64,000 nucleotides of DNA. Origin: Jackrogersella multiformis. Lineage: Eukaryota; Ascomycota; Sordariomycetes; Xylariales; Hypoxylaceae. A program made the translations under genes and the position numbers. How positions within the stretch are numbered: position 1 is the stretch's first letter; every line of letters begins with the position of its first letter. Positions 20,422 to 33,578 of this stretch are shown in pieces. The notes under the pieces are model-generated. The model worked only from the letters and a program-made list of their open reading frames with translations. It did no database searches and had not been told where the DNA came from. The DNA lies in contig CADCXD010000009.1 of the NCBI GenBank assembly GCA_902806575.1, forward strand, positions 744,001-808,000, in the 5' to 3' direction.

Positions 20422-22844
20422 CTCAGGCACGTAAATTGGCCAGTTCTGACGGCGGGTGCAGCAGCAGTGAGAGTCGGACTGTTCCTGAATGCCCAGGTAG
20501 CCGACGATCCTTCTAGGTAGGTCTCATGCGCCTAGTGTAGGTAGCGCATAGCGCGCAGTCGAGAGCGAGCCAATCGCATAGCGCATATCCCAGGAGGTAG
20601 GTAGGGTTGCCTACCTAGCAGCCTAGGTAGATCTTTGCGCGACGGTAGGATTCTTCCCGCCTTAGGTATGTAGGTATGTACCCCTACATACTCGCCCCAA
20701 TGGCTTGCGACTAATATGCATCAGGTACGGACGAACGGGCGCGGGCTGACAGGTAGGTTACTTAGAGATCTGACTAAGTCGAAAAAGGATGAAAAGTTTT
20801 TTTTTTTCTTTCTTGTTTCTCCCTTTTTGGCTTCTTCTTTTCCCTCTTTTGGTTTCCTGTGGGGAAGAGTGCGAGTGCGAGATAGAGATAGAGATGAAGA
20901 TGCTGAGATGGAGATGGAGATAGGGATGAAGAGGCGACACCGCCACCGCCGGCCCGCGCGGCGGGAATGGCGACCCGACCCCGCTAGTTGGTTCGGCTTA
21001 TTCCCTGTGCCGTATGTTATGCCGTATGCCTGCCTAGGTACCTAGGAGGTAGGTAATCAATCGCCTTATGTGAGCGAGTTCCAGCATCAAGGCCATGCTC
21101 CTACGTACGTCACCAACGGATCTTGGATTCTCGTTCTCGTATACCTGGCGCGCAGGGCTTCTGTTGCCTTGGACGAAGCCTTCGCTGCATAGGTAGGCGG
21201 TAGGCAGGCAGGTAAGTATAAGGAAACGGTCGGAGTATCATGCGAGCACATAGGTACCGGCACGTCCGGACTTCGCCTTGGATACCAGGCCTGCGATGGC
21301 AGAAAAGGGGGAGGTGGAGGTGGAGGCGAGAGTGGGAGTGGCGGTAGGTAGGTAGATATCCGATATACGAGAGTCAGACACGGGATATTTGTCTTGCTTG
21401 TTAATATGTCCTGCCTACCTAGTATACATACAGCCAGCCATTCCTACCCAGCTGCCTAGGTATCTAGCTATTATTAGGAAAGCTTTATTAATGATGAATG
21501 CGTAGCATGGCGTATAGAGGCTATCAACGCCGTGTCTCCCTCGCGATTACGCGGAAACCCATATCATTGGGTATGTTGTCATATAATGAATGACATTACA
21601 CATCTCGTTACTAAGTTTTTTTTATATCTTTATACATGTGCGCGGCGTGGGTTGCCCAACTTTTCAACTCGCCTCGACAGGGGCCGTTGGCAGCACGTTG
21701 CGCGGCTCCGGGCTGGGGATAGGTTCGTTTATTTTACCTATCTTTATTTTTATTTTTGTTTCTGGTCTATCCCCCCCTTTCTCCCTCCATATCCGTTTTC
21801 AGGGTTGCTTTTAGGCATTTAAGTCGTCCTTTTTTGTGTGCGTGTGTGTTCGTTTTCGACCGGGAAAAAACGAACCCTGTTCCTGTTCCGGTGAACGCTT
21901 TCGGGAGTGGTATCTGCAAGCCCGCGGAGTAGGTAATCATGTATTTAGGGACAGGCCCGGCGAAGCGTGGGGGTTAAAGGGTAGAGGGAAAGGGCCTGGA
22001 CTTCTTTTGGTTCTGGAAGGACTTGGCGCTTTCTGGCCATCGCAAGTATGCATACCTAGACCCCTTCGAGATAGATTGGCGTTCCAATCAACTATCGAGG
22101 TCGATAATTCTATGTAAGTGTTGTTAGTATACCTACCTAAGAGGTAGGTAGCTGGACATGTATATCTGCGTGTACGTACGCTGGTACGGCGCCGTAGTCT
22201 CGGGATGCGGCCAAGGACATACCATGGATAACGCGGCCACATGCTTTAAACCCGACATTGCTAAGATCCCGGGAGCTACCTAAGTAGTTCAATCTTACAA
22301 ATTCTCCGTCTGCTTGGGCTTGGGATCATCAATCCTTGTAGCCAGGTGACCTCGGTGTTTCATTCTTGGGGGGTTTGAATACTTTTTCTTATTCTTATTC
22401 TATTGCTTTCTTTTTCTTTTATTCGCCTAGTCAACCCTTACCTCCCTGTGCTCGATAGAGCCGTCGGGCTGTTCGGATTGGTTAGGAGATATCGGTGAGA
22501 TATTTCCTTATCCCTTTCGCCTAGGTTGTTCGGCACGAGTTTCGATAGGTTGTAAGTGGTATATGTAACCTTGGCTACCTTACCTAGGTAGATATGAACG
22601 TAACCTCACCTTGCCTGCTACCTACCTACCTTAGCTGAGACCGCCTAGCCGGGCAACCTGGGACCTTTATCATGACGGAGCTCACCGGTGAGCAATGGAA
22701 GAAAGGAATATTTCTAGACCCGGCAGGTCAATTGACTTTAATCCTTGCAAGGCCATGGTTCTTTTCTTGTTCCCACGTTTTCCATCGGTTTGCGGCGGCA
22801 TTCCGCCCTTGCAGCCTCGTCAATATTACATGACGTACTTCTAG

Positions 22845-22864
22845 TGTATGTATGTATGTATGTA
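22845..22864 (+). repeat. TGTA tetranucleotide microsatellite
   Basis: About five units of TGTA. A (CATA)n array on the same strand, the reverse-complement class, occurs at 27473-27496. Confidence 0.7.
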
Positions 22865-23653
22865 TAACACAACCCACTTAAGATCCCATTGGTATCCATA
22901 ATCCATTAGTCCTCTGATCTTCTGACCCGAAGACCTTGCCTCCCAGCAGAGGGGTTTCTGGGCAACACAAGGGTTTCGGTGGGATGGAACCGAACTAATA
23001 AAGGGCAAATTAGGACAAAGTAAAGAATAAATAAATAAACATAAAAAATAAAAATAAAGCCCAGGATTCTGCTGATAAGGGGGGCAGAAAGACGAGGGGA
23101 ATTCTTCTGAGCTAGGAATGCGCTCAGCCCCTTTTTGACTCTTTTTAATAGCCTTTCCACGGACGATCCCAGACGACAATGGTGCGGTACATACCTGTCT
23201 TAACTCCTTGAGAAATATTTGATAAAGGTATGTTCGAAATTAAGCGCAGTCACATGTGATTGATTTTTGTCCAACCAGATGACTTAAATTTGAATATGTG
23301 TTTTGGTGACATGTACACTTTCATATCCGCTTCTACTAATCCGCATGTCTGAAATCATTAATAGAAAATGCCATTTCTCCAACGCTGATTCGGATGATAC
23401 GTAACGCCGATGCAATGCATTGTGTATGAGTGCCAATGCTTCTTTCTGTACAATCCCCAACCATTTCCCCCTTTTATGTCCTGCAAGAATCCCTCTAGAG
23501 AAACGTGCTTCTGATGTAAATATACACTTTCGTCCGAGAATTTTTCTAGGGCCGCTGTAATCATCCTGTATAGTATCTTTTAAACGAATAACTATAGTTG
23601 CGAAATGTTGAACTTGTATAATGATAAATAATAATAATAATAAATAATAAAAC

Positions 23654-25282
23654 TCATCGACGAGGTTTCTTTTCGCCTTGCCTCTCGAGTAGAAGGGTAA
23701 GTTGGCTTTTGGATCGGCCAAGCGGCACGGTCGGCGCTGCACTTGGTTGAGTAGGAGTAAATCGTGCGTCAAGCACGGAGCTTCCAGATCTTCGGGAGCT
23801 AGTCTCGGCATCCTCTTCATGCCCCTGCATCGTACTCGTCACAGCGTCGCTGATCAGTGGGTTCTCGTCAAACTCAATGATTGTTCCTTGAGCGGTGGTG
23901 TTAGAGACAGTCGTCGTGCTTGATGAGATTAGACTTTGCGATGGTGGAAGCCCACCAGCCGAGTCCTGTGAGCTACGCCGTAAAGAGCCCATATCCGATC
24001 TCGACCGAGTCATGAGGGGAGGTATTTTCGGACGTGGTCGCTCTTGCGTATCGCTTCGCCTGTGAGCCGACCCACTTCGGCTTGCTTTCAAATCCTTAGC
24101 GTCATTCATGGGGGGTTTCTTCGTGCTATCCACGACAGGGTCTGGCTGCTTTACGTCGGAAGACGCGTCGTGGCTGACTAATTTCTGGCCACGGGAACCG
24201 CTTGTCTGGGAACTGCTGGATTTCGAGGCGCTCGGTTTATCGGGCAACAACCGAGCAGCTGGCCGTTTCCCTGCCGCCTTTGCACTCAACCGTTCGCCAA
24301 CCTCTCTCGTAGTCGAAGCTCCCCCCTTACTCGGCTTTTCTGGAATCGATGGGATCGAGGTTTGCGATCCCGAGTTTTTTGACCCGGAGGAAGAGCTCTC
24401 GTCCTTTGGCTTAACTTCGGTCCCACCCACGGCACTTGCAGTCTGAGAGCTAATACGTCGCGGCATGGCCGGCCTACGCCTAGAAGCCGTAGAAGCCACG
24501 AACGCGGCACTCTTCTTCTTAGGTGCCGTATTGGCAGTCTTCTTCCTCTCTTCTTTGGCTGTCGAACTGGTTGAACCTTTGGAGTCGCCACTATGATTCA
24601 CCGCCGTGCTTCCAGATGAAGCAAGTTCTCCATCTTTGCCATCTTCACCCTCCCCATCGGACCCTGGAGGCGAAACGAACCGAGCTGTAGGCCGCGGCCC
24701 AGAACTTGAAGGTCCTCTAGGTTTCTTCAAGATTGGATGCGGCTGTTTCGTGGAAGATGGTGGCGCGGACTTTGTAGACTTCGCCTTGCCCTTTGAGCTT
24801 GATTCAGAAGGACCTCTTCCAGACGTCTCAGGATTAGCTTGGACCTTAGGGGACGATTCGGCTTTCGAGTCAGGTGAAGGCTTTAGGGTGAATGGTTAGT
24901 AAGAATCACCACCTGACGTCGTAAAACTTACTGGCTCGTATCGGTTTGGTGGTCCTCGTAATTTGACGAAGCTTTCTTCCTCGGAAATACTTTTGAAGAG
25001 CCGCGCAATAACTTTTGCTGGAAGATAGCGACGGTCACCGCCTAAGACCCGAGTCCAAAAGTTCTCGAGCCGTCTCGCGGTAGGATCGATAAGTTCCCGG
25101 GACGTTGTGGTGAAGACTGCAGCTCAATTAGTATGAAACCGAACCGGGCGTGGCGAGGAATTATCTTGACCATGACAAGCCGCATGTATCTGTTCTAGTG
25201 GAACGATGTCGTACTTTGCTATCTCCTCGTAAACCTCGTTTCTATTGAACACAATGCCCTTTGGCAATATCATGTCCGTCAT
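23654..25282 (-). CDS. Protein with areA GATA-like (DUF1752) N-terminal domain
   Basis: Three exons (25282-25171, 25116-24932, 24880-23654) with introns of 54 and 51 bp give 507 aa. The first ~95 residues form a compact domain: EEIAKYDIVPLEQIH, FTTTSRELIDPTARRLENFW, then GGDRRYLPAKVIARLFKSIS. This matches my knowledge of the short DUF1752 segment named after the nitrogen regulator AreA. The remaining ~400 residues are Ser/Lys/Pro-rich and disordered, with many basic patches, and end QLTLLLERQGEKKPRR. No GATA zinc finger is present, so it is not AreA itself. A nuclear or signalling role is plausible but unproven. The first donor (GTCAAG) is weak, though the junction restores the conserved frame. 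Confidence 0.85.
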
Positions 25283-25319
25283 CTTGACCGGGTATAGCTG
25301 CAGGGAGTAGCGTCGACCT

Positions 25320-25346
25320 GGAAGCTCACGGCAGAGGTGAGCTTCC
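25320..25346. repeat. Perfect 10-bp inverted repeat upstream of the DUF1752 gene
   Basis: GGAAGCTCAC and GTGAGCTTCC are perfect inverted copies around a 7-base loop, 38-64 bp upstream of the start codon. It may be in the 5' leader as a hairpin, or a dimeric protein site. Confidence 0.6.
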
Positions 25347-26322
25347 GGTAGCGACGACTATTAGAAGTATCGCGATCTGTAGCCCTTCGGACTCTGCAAT
25401 TCATAGTTGACACGTCAGGAGGTCAGATGGGTAGGGCTGATACGATCGCCTCATCAGCTTGGAGCCGCCTGGGAGGTAACCGCCAATGCTCGCCAAGCTA
25501 TTCCTCGCTGAGAATTCAGCTTGTCCGAGGATGGATACTGCTCCACACAAGTGGTCTCACTCTAATGCATCGAGTAGCCTAGAACAGCAAGCCTTTTCTG
25601 GGCCCGTAGAAGGTGGCAGGTGGCCGGCAGCCAGCAAACACGTTAGAACCCTAGTGGGATGCTGAGACACGAAAATAGCAGGCGGGATCTGATCATCTGT
25701 TTGCCTGTCCGATGTGACACATTAAACAGCTCTAAAGGCCGAGCGATTGGATAGCTGAGAGGGTCCAGGTCGTTCCGTTTAGTTATAGAGTCGGCTAATA
25801 GGTAGTCGTAGAATTAGTCAACAGAAAGAGTCGACAAAAACCGAAAGGCAACTATAGAATAGCTACATTGGTGAGAGATAAATACGCAAACGGACTGAAC
25901 TATTTCGTCGGGGTAAATTTTTCGATTCTAGACGAACTAGATGCCAGCACCAAAAAAGGGAGTATTCGAGTCCCAGATAATAATAAAGTAAAAATGAGTT
26001 TAGAGAGAATAAAGATAAAGATACAAGCTAGTTGCTATTGTCGGTATTCAGGATAGATACCAGTACCAGTAGACCGTAGTTGACAGATCTAGTTGAGGCC
26101 AACAGGATGGTGTATGTATTTGTAAAAAGAAATAAGTATGAGGTGTAGTAGAAGACGGGATTGTAATTTGAGCTTGTGGTAGAAGTAAAAGAAGGAAATA
26201 CCTAATCCATCATTTCACAAGCTTCGATGGGAAAAATTAGCTTAAGGTACATACCTCCTAGGAAGGTACCTCTTAGGTCAGGTGTGTATCATTGTACCTT
26301 ACCCCCAGGGCTCTCTCAAGGG

Positions 26323-26358
26323 ATGGCAATGCCAATGGTAATGCCAATGGCAATGGGT
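26323..26358 (+). repeat. Tandem CAATGCCAATGG-type minisatellite
   Basis: Three near-identical ~12-bp units, GGCAATGCCAAT / GGTAATGCCAAT / GGCAATGGGTA, embedded in a CTAG-palindrome cluster. Confidence 0.6.
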
Positions 26359-29300
26359 AGGTACCCGTTGCGGTACTACCTACCTCCAGGTGGTCTTGCT
26401 CTCTGCCCAGGTGCATTTTGCTATTTCCCTCCATTCTTGTCCAGAGCCCACGAAGCGCCTTCCACCTTGGGTGTTATTATTAACCTAGCAGGTACCCTCC
26501 AGCTACCTATAGGTAGATACCAGGTATGGATGGATGTACAGCAACAGCCAGGAGTACCTACCTACCTGGTGGCCTGGAGATTTTAGCAGCTTCGGTAGGT
26601 AGAAATCGAGCACTAACGTTTTAAGAGTCTACGGTGGGTACGACCCGCTAAAGATCAATGGACCCTAGTACTTAGGTAAGTCCCTAGTAAGGCGTTAGGA
26701 GGAGGCCACAGCATTCTCGGCTTTTTCGTCTCCATTTTTCCATTTTCTATTCCCCGTTCTCCATTATCCATTATCCATTCTGTTTCCGTCCCCGTCCTCG
26801 CCCTCGTTATCCCGCGAATCCTATCCTCTTAACCACCTATCCTAGGTAGGCATCATCCACTACTCGGTAGCCTGTTATCCACGACGCATCCTCAGACTTT
26901 ACTCGACAATTCTTATAATTGGCCTCATATTAACCCATTTGTCTAACTAGGTACTTACCTATGAGGTAGATTAAGAACTCTATCGCAATAGAAGTTAGCC
27001 TGTCCCGAGGCCCTCCTAACCAACAGATTTAGTCTATTTTAGACTGCCCCGGAAATTCGGACAGGACTCATGACATGGTTTATCGTCGTCCGGCCTTGAT
27101 CCTTGACTTTCGAAGACTAACCACCAGGAACGACATTAGTGGTGGACCAATTTCGCGGAACCGGGTCGCACGCACGTATGAACAAAAACCTTATCAGTCG
27201 TCCATGAAGAGCTCACAGCATCCAGCATCTCATCTCTGGAGATCTGAAGATCTGAGAATAGGAATACAACATGAAAAAGTATGCATTCTTGTCTCGACGC
27301 AGGTTGATGAGGTTGATCGTTGATGGTCGATCGTAAGTACGGTTGACATCACCGCTACCATCAAGAGGGAAGTTGTAAGTTATACTTCCCTTCTCTGATC
27401 ACTGCCAGATACCCGTTGCGGCTGTGACTCGTACGAATACCAACAGATGCCCCGGCAACCTGGGACTTTCGAAATACATACATACATACATACATATGCC
27501 TACCTAGGTACCCATAGTACCGCCCTCTATTTGGAAGGATCCTGATATTTTTCGTACGTACGTATTCTCTGTCTAAGCAAAAGGCAAGGGATTCGGCGTC
27601 GGTATTCCTTCCCCCACGTTTTTGGCGGATCCAGCTTCTATGACTGGAATTGCCTAGTGTTCTAGAATGCTCAGAATACCAGTATCCAGTCAGGGCATTC
27701 CGGCAAACGTCTCATCCATATTAATGGCCCAGGCGAAAGACATTGCATTCACTCCACGTGAATTAGGCGGAGTAGTTGTCATAACGGCAAAGCGGAAAAT
27801 CACGATGCGACAACGACGATAGAAATCATACCTAGGCAGCATCACTTATCAGAGACCATGTCTCTTGTCACTTGACCTTAATGTCGTCACTGACCAGCGA
27901 GATCGACAACAATTTTTATCTTCGCCTATAGCTCGGTGCTTTATCATTATCCGAATCCTGGTCATATTACAAACGTCCATTTTGATACTTATGACGAGCT
28001 GAGGGACATGTCAATACAGAGCGCAGTGTTCTTTTGATAGTGTTAGGCGTCAAGTCAGACCTGAAGTGGATCAATACGGACACGGCGGACGTGCACTTCA
28101 TATTACACCAGCTCTCAGCTACCTTAGGTACTCATCGCACACCGCCACCTCAGCTCGAGTAACAAATTGATTTTAAGAGCGGTGGATGGTGCAATGTACT
28201 ATGATCGCCAACCCACTAGACAGATACGCTATGTTCTGAGGAAGACTGAAAAGTGTCAAATTCGAGGCGCGGAGCTTTGGGCCATCCGGAAAATTCCCCG
28301 TTACAGGTGTTGTCAAGCGACATGTGAGATTGAAGCTGCTTGCTAATCCGTGCCTAGTTGGCTAGCTATCTAAACGAGCTGCCTTTTTTTTAAACCTATG
28401 TGCAGTCAAGCTCTTGTCTTCAAATTGCACCATCGATACCTGTCATTTTCTTTTGTAGGGGTTTTTTATTCCTCATCTCCGGCCTCAAGATCTACCCCCT
28501 TGCGGGGGCCATCGAGGGTCGTGTGACCTGCTTAACCACGGCGACGGCGGTTTCTACTTGAACCCAAACGCTAACCATTGGCCACAATGTAACGCACAAG
28601 CATCATGAAAGCAATTCCCGTGACCTCCTAGCGGAGAGGAAGGCTGGCAGCAACGGGGTTTATCTGTTTTTGAATCAGGAGGAGGGCCTGTTGCAATTCC
28701 CATACCGGGTTGAATTCGGCATCCTTGATAGAGGGGTCGCATTCGGCTGAAGGTTAATAGCTTCCTATTCCCCGCCCTCTGACACTCTGACACGGACACG
28801 GATATCTTCACCGATCTAGGTACACTACCTACCTAGGTACCTACCTTGCTACAAGGCTGGTTCACTTGACAACAGGACTTACAGGACTTAAAACGACTAC
28901 AACCGCCGTACGGAGTAACTCCACCATTTCGGCAGAAGCCATGTGCAGCATGCGCAGGTGCTCACACCGGGTCTCAACTATATGCCTAGTACTTTAAAGG
29001 AGCTGGACTATCATGTGATACACGAGGGTTCGTTTTGCAAGTTCGAGACCAAACACAGAAGATGACTTCTCCAATTTTAGAGCATGGCTTCCAGCCAAGA
29101 GGGCTTAAATAACATATGGCTTTTCCCTGGCTTTAGCTAGCCGCAAGACCGCGTCCATTACAAATTGTTTAATTGATTTAGGATCAAGTTTATTTCCCTT
29201 CCGTGCTTTTCCTTAGACATGATCAGGCTATAGATTTCATCCTTACATAGTACCTAGTCAGACCTCATTTTCAAATATCTATCCCAAACTTAACTATCGT

Positions 29301-32057
29301 TCTCGAGGCTTCCTCTTTAGGAAAATGCCGTTCACTTCTCCCGATTGGTTTAAGCGAATCGGAGACCGGCCACGAGGCTCGGTGATCACATAATATTACT
29401 CTATATAATATTCATTTCTTTACGCCCAGCAAGAAAGGTTGCGCTCTCCACTCAGAGCCAAGCAAGCGCTCACTAGAAGGCACGAAAAGCTACTTGGCGT
29501 TTCTTCTAGCAATCATAAGCTGAGCTGCGTCAATAGCGTCGGTCTCCTAGGCGTTTCTCGCGCCATTAATTGCCGTGTATTGGACTCTCCGGTCCACCTG
29601 CAGGAACGTATGCGCGTTCCTCTCAGCCAGGCCAATCTCTTCCATATTCACATACATCCAACCCACCGGTGAGCGGGATGTCGGTCAGAGCATCGCTTCA
29701 GTGACTGACTGATCACACGAATCCTTTCGGAAGTACCGCAGCGGCCCGGGCTGATTATGGAATCTCTTATCGTCCTCCCCTAGGGTGCAACTGTAACCTT
29801 AATGTCACTGACATTTCCGAATTGCGTTCTCCAGTGCAAGTGGTGATACGGCGTGGGCAGCCTTGTCCCAGTGGCTCGCATTCTGATGTTTCGACCTGTG
29901 ACCCGGACAAGGCTGACATCCATTACAGTTACATTCGGCCGTTACACGAAAGGCAGTCATCTGCGACCAAGTGCTGCGGGAGGGTTACAATCCCCAAATA
30001 TGGGCATCGCGATCCTTATCATCGACTGCAAGCTAATACCGTCTGATTACGGCTTCTTATACCTCTCCTATGAGAACAGCATCAAGTAAGCAATAACAGC
30101 GTAAAATGTTGTCATGAACATTGTTCTTATTGTTCAGCTATGTAGCAAGGTAATTTTTTTCCACAACTGTTAAGCAAGCACGATGTCCATTATAATAAAA
30201 ATTTCATACAGAAACTCGCTGTTTGAGTTGCTGCAATTTTATTATACTACTATCTAGTGTTTCTGTAAAACGAGGGGATTTAAGGGGAAATACCTCGCAA
30301 ATCTCTTCCTAGGGGCCGGAAGTTGAGTAGCTAATATATACCGCTTAGTCAGCCTGGATATCGCGGAATGGTCATCTCTGCTAGGTAGTCATCCAGGGCA
30401 GCCGAGATTGGCGCGAAATTCTGGGATCCCGCCATTCTTACTTGTGAGGCGCCGCGCGGTGCCGGATACATCTCCATTCCCTTAGTCCAGACCTGTCTCG
30501 GGGAGATATCCTTAAACGAGACGCCTTATGTGAAAAGCTTCTCCTGCCTAATTGGAGTTTAGAAACCGGATCTTACTCGACTGTGCTTGGTGTTACGGGT
30601 TTAATTTTCCTCTTGTCGAATGATAAGCCTGAACAACCTTGGAAGCTATTGTCCTCAAAGGTGACAAGGTGCGAGGTAGCACATTTATTTATTGATATTT
30701 TATCTATTAACGTAAAGATGTAGGTATTCAAGTTTTAAGACGGAGTCGGGATGACATGCGTCGCCCCTGAAGCCAACGTCTGTCATGTACCTATTTGGCA
30801 ACATATAGAAATTTTCAAATGTAACGCGAGTGCTTATCCGAATTTTCCATGCTCCTATAACGTTTATAAAAAAAAATCCTTACCAAATTTTTATTATCTA
30901 TTTATGACTCTTCGGCAATGTAACATAGTTTGATGTTAGCGACGTGCATGATTATATAAAACTTAACTGAAACCTATTTATACTTAAGAAGCGGAATAGC
31001 AAGGACGAGACTTTAGAGCGATGCTTAAAAGGGAGAAGGGGCGCAATATACAATGTGTTTTAACCTACATAGTTGGTTGTGAATGTCAGACGACTTCTAT
31101 CTGGGTAGGACGCAACGCTAAGTTGCTCCATGCCTACCAGTAAACACCGTTCTTTCCAGAACAGCCCCCAAACAGAGTATATACATGGTTTTCTCCCTAC
31201 TTAGGTACTAAACATGATAGTTTCACGGTCTCGTGGTCCTTGCACCTGTCGTAGGTAGCAGTATCAAGATGGACGGAAATAAAAAGCTGTTAACATCGTG
31301 GAACTTTACGATATAATATGATCTGTAATCTCCCTGACTTAGACGTCACCAAACCATGTTTAAAACAACCCGGTCCAAATTAAGCATGATCACAATACCT
31401 TCTTTCCTACCTTAGTATTTAAATAAACAAACAAATCTTCAAAGAGCCTTATCCCCTCTCTCTAATTATATTAATAATAGTTAGCAATATAACAAAATTT
31501 AATAAACCCCTAAAACTAACTCTATAATAACGGTAAGTACAAAAGAGTTTACATTTATGTAAGCTAAATAATAGTGTAGTCGAGAGTTGAATGGCTTCTC
31601 GATAAAACTATAGCGAATACATGTTTGCCTTACATTCATATGATCCTACATTCAAGAAATGAATATCGATATTAAAAATACCTACTATGAGATCTGATTA
31701 AACAAGGATTTGCCCGAATTTTCCGAGCTGGGTTTCATTCTTGATGACGCGGCGGTCTTTATTGAAAATAACAAATCAGATGGTTTGTGCCAAGTACCGA
31801 CTTCACAACTCCATGAATTTCTAATCCGGCGCGAATACGACCAATACAAACCAAGGAGATACTGCTGGGGGAAACGAGGCAACTAAAATCGTGCATAATC
31901 ATTCGATGCCTGCCCGCGAATCTCGAGAGTGGCTACGTAGTTGTAACGTAATCTTGGCCACGTTGGCACGGGCTCTACATGAAGCCCTAAGAGTTGAGCT
32001 CAGAGGATGGTTGGTCCAAATACGTCAAGCAATACGGCGAACTACAAAACGATAACT

Positions 32058-32309
32058 TTAGGAACATTCACGGCGCAGATGTATGTATGTAGTTGCTAAA
32101 CCCCTCCGGCGAATTTTCGTGACCTGGTGTACATAAGCTAAGACCAGGAGGATACTCCGGAGAATGAGAACGAGAATCATGGTAGGTACTAGGACAAGGG
32201 ACACGATCAGACCGAGAACCGGTTTGGTCAAAGCGAATCTTGGTTCATCCAGAGCGAGCTGATACACCTCAGGGGTCACCGAGTTGTAGGGAAATTGCCT
32301 GCGGGCCAT
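32058..32309 (-). CDS. Short ORF with one hydrophobic segment, uncertain
   Basis: An 83-codon frame with a true ATG (32309). Residues ~28-58 are very hydrophobic (VLGLIVSLVLVPTMILVLIL...), enough for one or two membrane helices, followed by a basic tail. No family recognised, no introns or neighbours to support it. It could be a gene, an exon or chance. Confidence 0.2.
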   Translation of the reverse strand: MARRQFPYNSVTPEVYQLALDEPRFALTKPVLGLIVSLVLVPTMILVLILRSILLVLAYVHQVTKIRRRGLATTYIHLRRECS

Positions 32310-33578
32310 CCCTTATACTCAAGCCACCTCCCCGCATAGTGCGATTTCATATATACACAACAGGGTGAATATAGATATAACAAAGTCGTGTGTATATGTA
32401 AATTGTAAGTATATCAGACAGGAGACCAGCGTGAGAAATAGAAACAACGCATAAGCATACAATAGGGGGCAGGGTAAGATGAGTTACTCATACACGGGTT
32501 CAGCAGGAGCTGATATATGTACTATAAACATCATGATGTTATCTTCTATCCGTACTCCAGTTACGCATCTCACCTCAGATAGAGGCTAATGTAGTGTATT
32601 TAATTTAACCCTCGAGCTCGGCAAAAGACGAATTCCAAACTCACATGATTTCCGATGCTTTGCTTAAGCGAAAATTAAAAATTCGTATGTAACGTCTGTT
32701 CTCACCAAGCAAGACAAGCGAAATCCTTGTCAATAGATGAGCCAGACCCTCGGGTTCGGTCAGTTCACCTCGACCCCCCTTTTTTGATGATATCTTCCGA
32801 GCGTAGGGCATCAAAGCACGGCCCGAGCTGTCCTGTCTACTTACAGACCATGTTAGCGTGGTTCGAGATCGTCCCGCTTCACAGAGCGAAGGCCTGTCTT
32901 GATTTTGCTTTTGCCGTCCGTGCGGATACGCCGGCAGGTAAATGGGTAGGTGGCAGGGTTATCACAGGCCAGCCTAGAAGCTCTCTGCCCAACGGCGGTG
33001 TTGGGCTGTAATGGATATCTCATCATGGGTAAGGGACCCTTAGTTGATCACCGCTGCAAATCATCAACGAGCCAGACGAGCGAAATACGCAACATAGAGA
33101 TATTGTTGTTGCTGGTACTGGAAAATGACCTTCCCAGGGGGCAGATGGTGCGGCAGCTTGAGCTGCAAGATGCTCGGAGGTAGTTTCTTCACAAAGATTC
33201 ACGGTATCTGAAAGGGGAGTTTGTTTGTTTCACCGCCTACGTAGTAAGGATGAGGAGGAGAGCTGGGCCGCGTTGGACTTATGAATTAGCAGGGTTGGAT
33301 ACAAGTGAACTCGACTCACGGATACGACCTGTCATTTTCTATTGGATAGCGTTAGGGGGTTGCTTGGCTGTCTATGCTAGCAACGACGTGGCCCGTCGTT
33401 CACGCGCAAACCTCTGTATCCTCTCTCTCCAGGCATCGTTATTCTCTCCGTTCTTCTCTCCAACCCGCATCGAGCCGACCAACCCACGTGTCTAAGATCG
33501 ACCTTCCCAACGAAGTGATTCGCGATATGCAGACAGAGACAGAAAACCCGACTCCACACGAGTGCTTCCGAGAAGCTC

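Larger units (their letters stand above)
18761..23653. other. 4.9 kb spacer rich in CTAG palindromes and purine-rich simple repeats
   Basis: No convincing gene. It holds the densest cluster of TACCTAGGTA/GGTAGGTA units (e.g. 19232, 19541-19566, 20381-20421, 20590-20630, 21031-21054, 21340-21354, 22130-22150, 22582-22632). It also holds purine-rich imperfect repeats on the plus strand at 20217-20270 and 20875-20930 and a TGTA microsatellite near 22845-22864. It lies between the 3' ends of two convergent genes. Confidence 0.5.
25347..33578. other. 8.2 kb gene-poor region
   Basis: No gene I can support. 26230-26590 is packed with CTAG/GGTA units; 26323-26358 has tandem CAATGCCAATGG-like units; 26725-26800 is pyrimidine-rich with CCATTATC repeats; 27473-27496 is a CATA microsatellite; 28815-28846 is another palindrome cluster. 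From about 30100 to 31650 the sequence is AT-rich like decayed repeats. Short frames seen here mostly begin at non-ATG codons. Confidence 0.45.

Noticed and set aside
26227..26586. A 119-codon frame
   Set aside because: Composed largely of CTAG/GGTA and CAATGG repeats, so the open frame is a product of the repeats.
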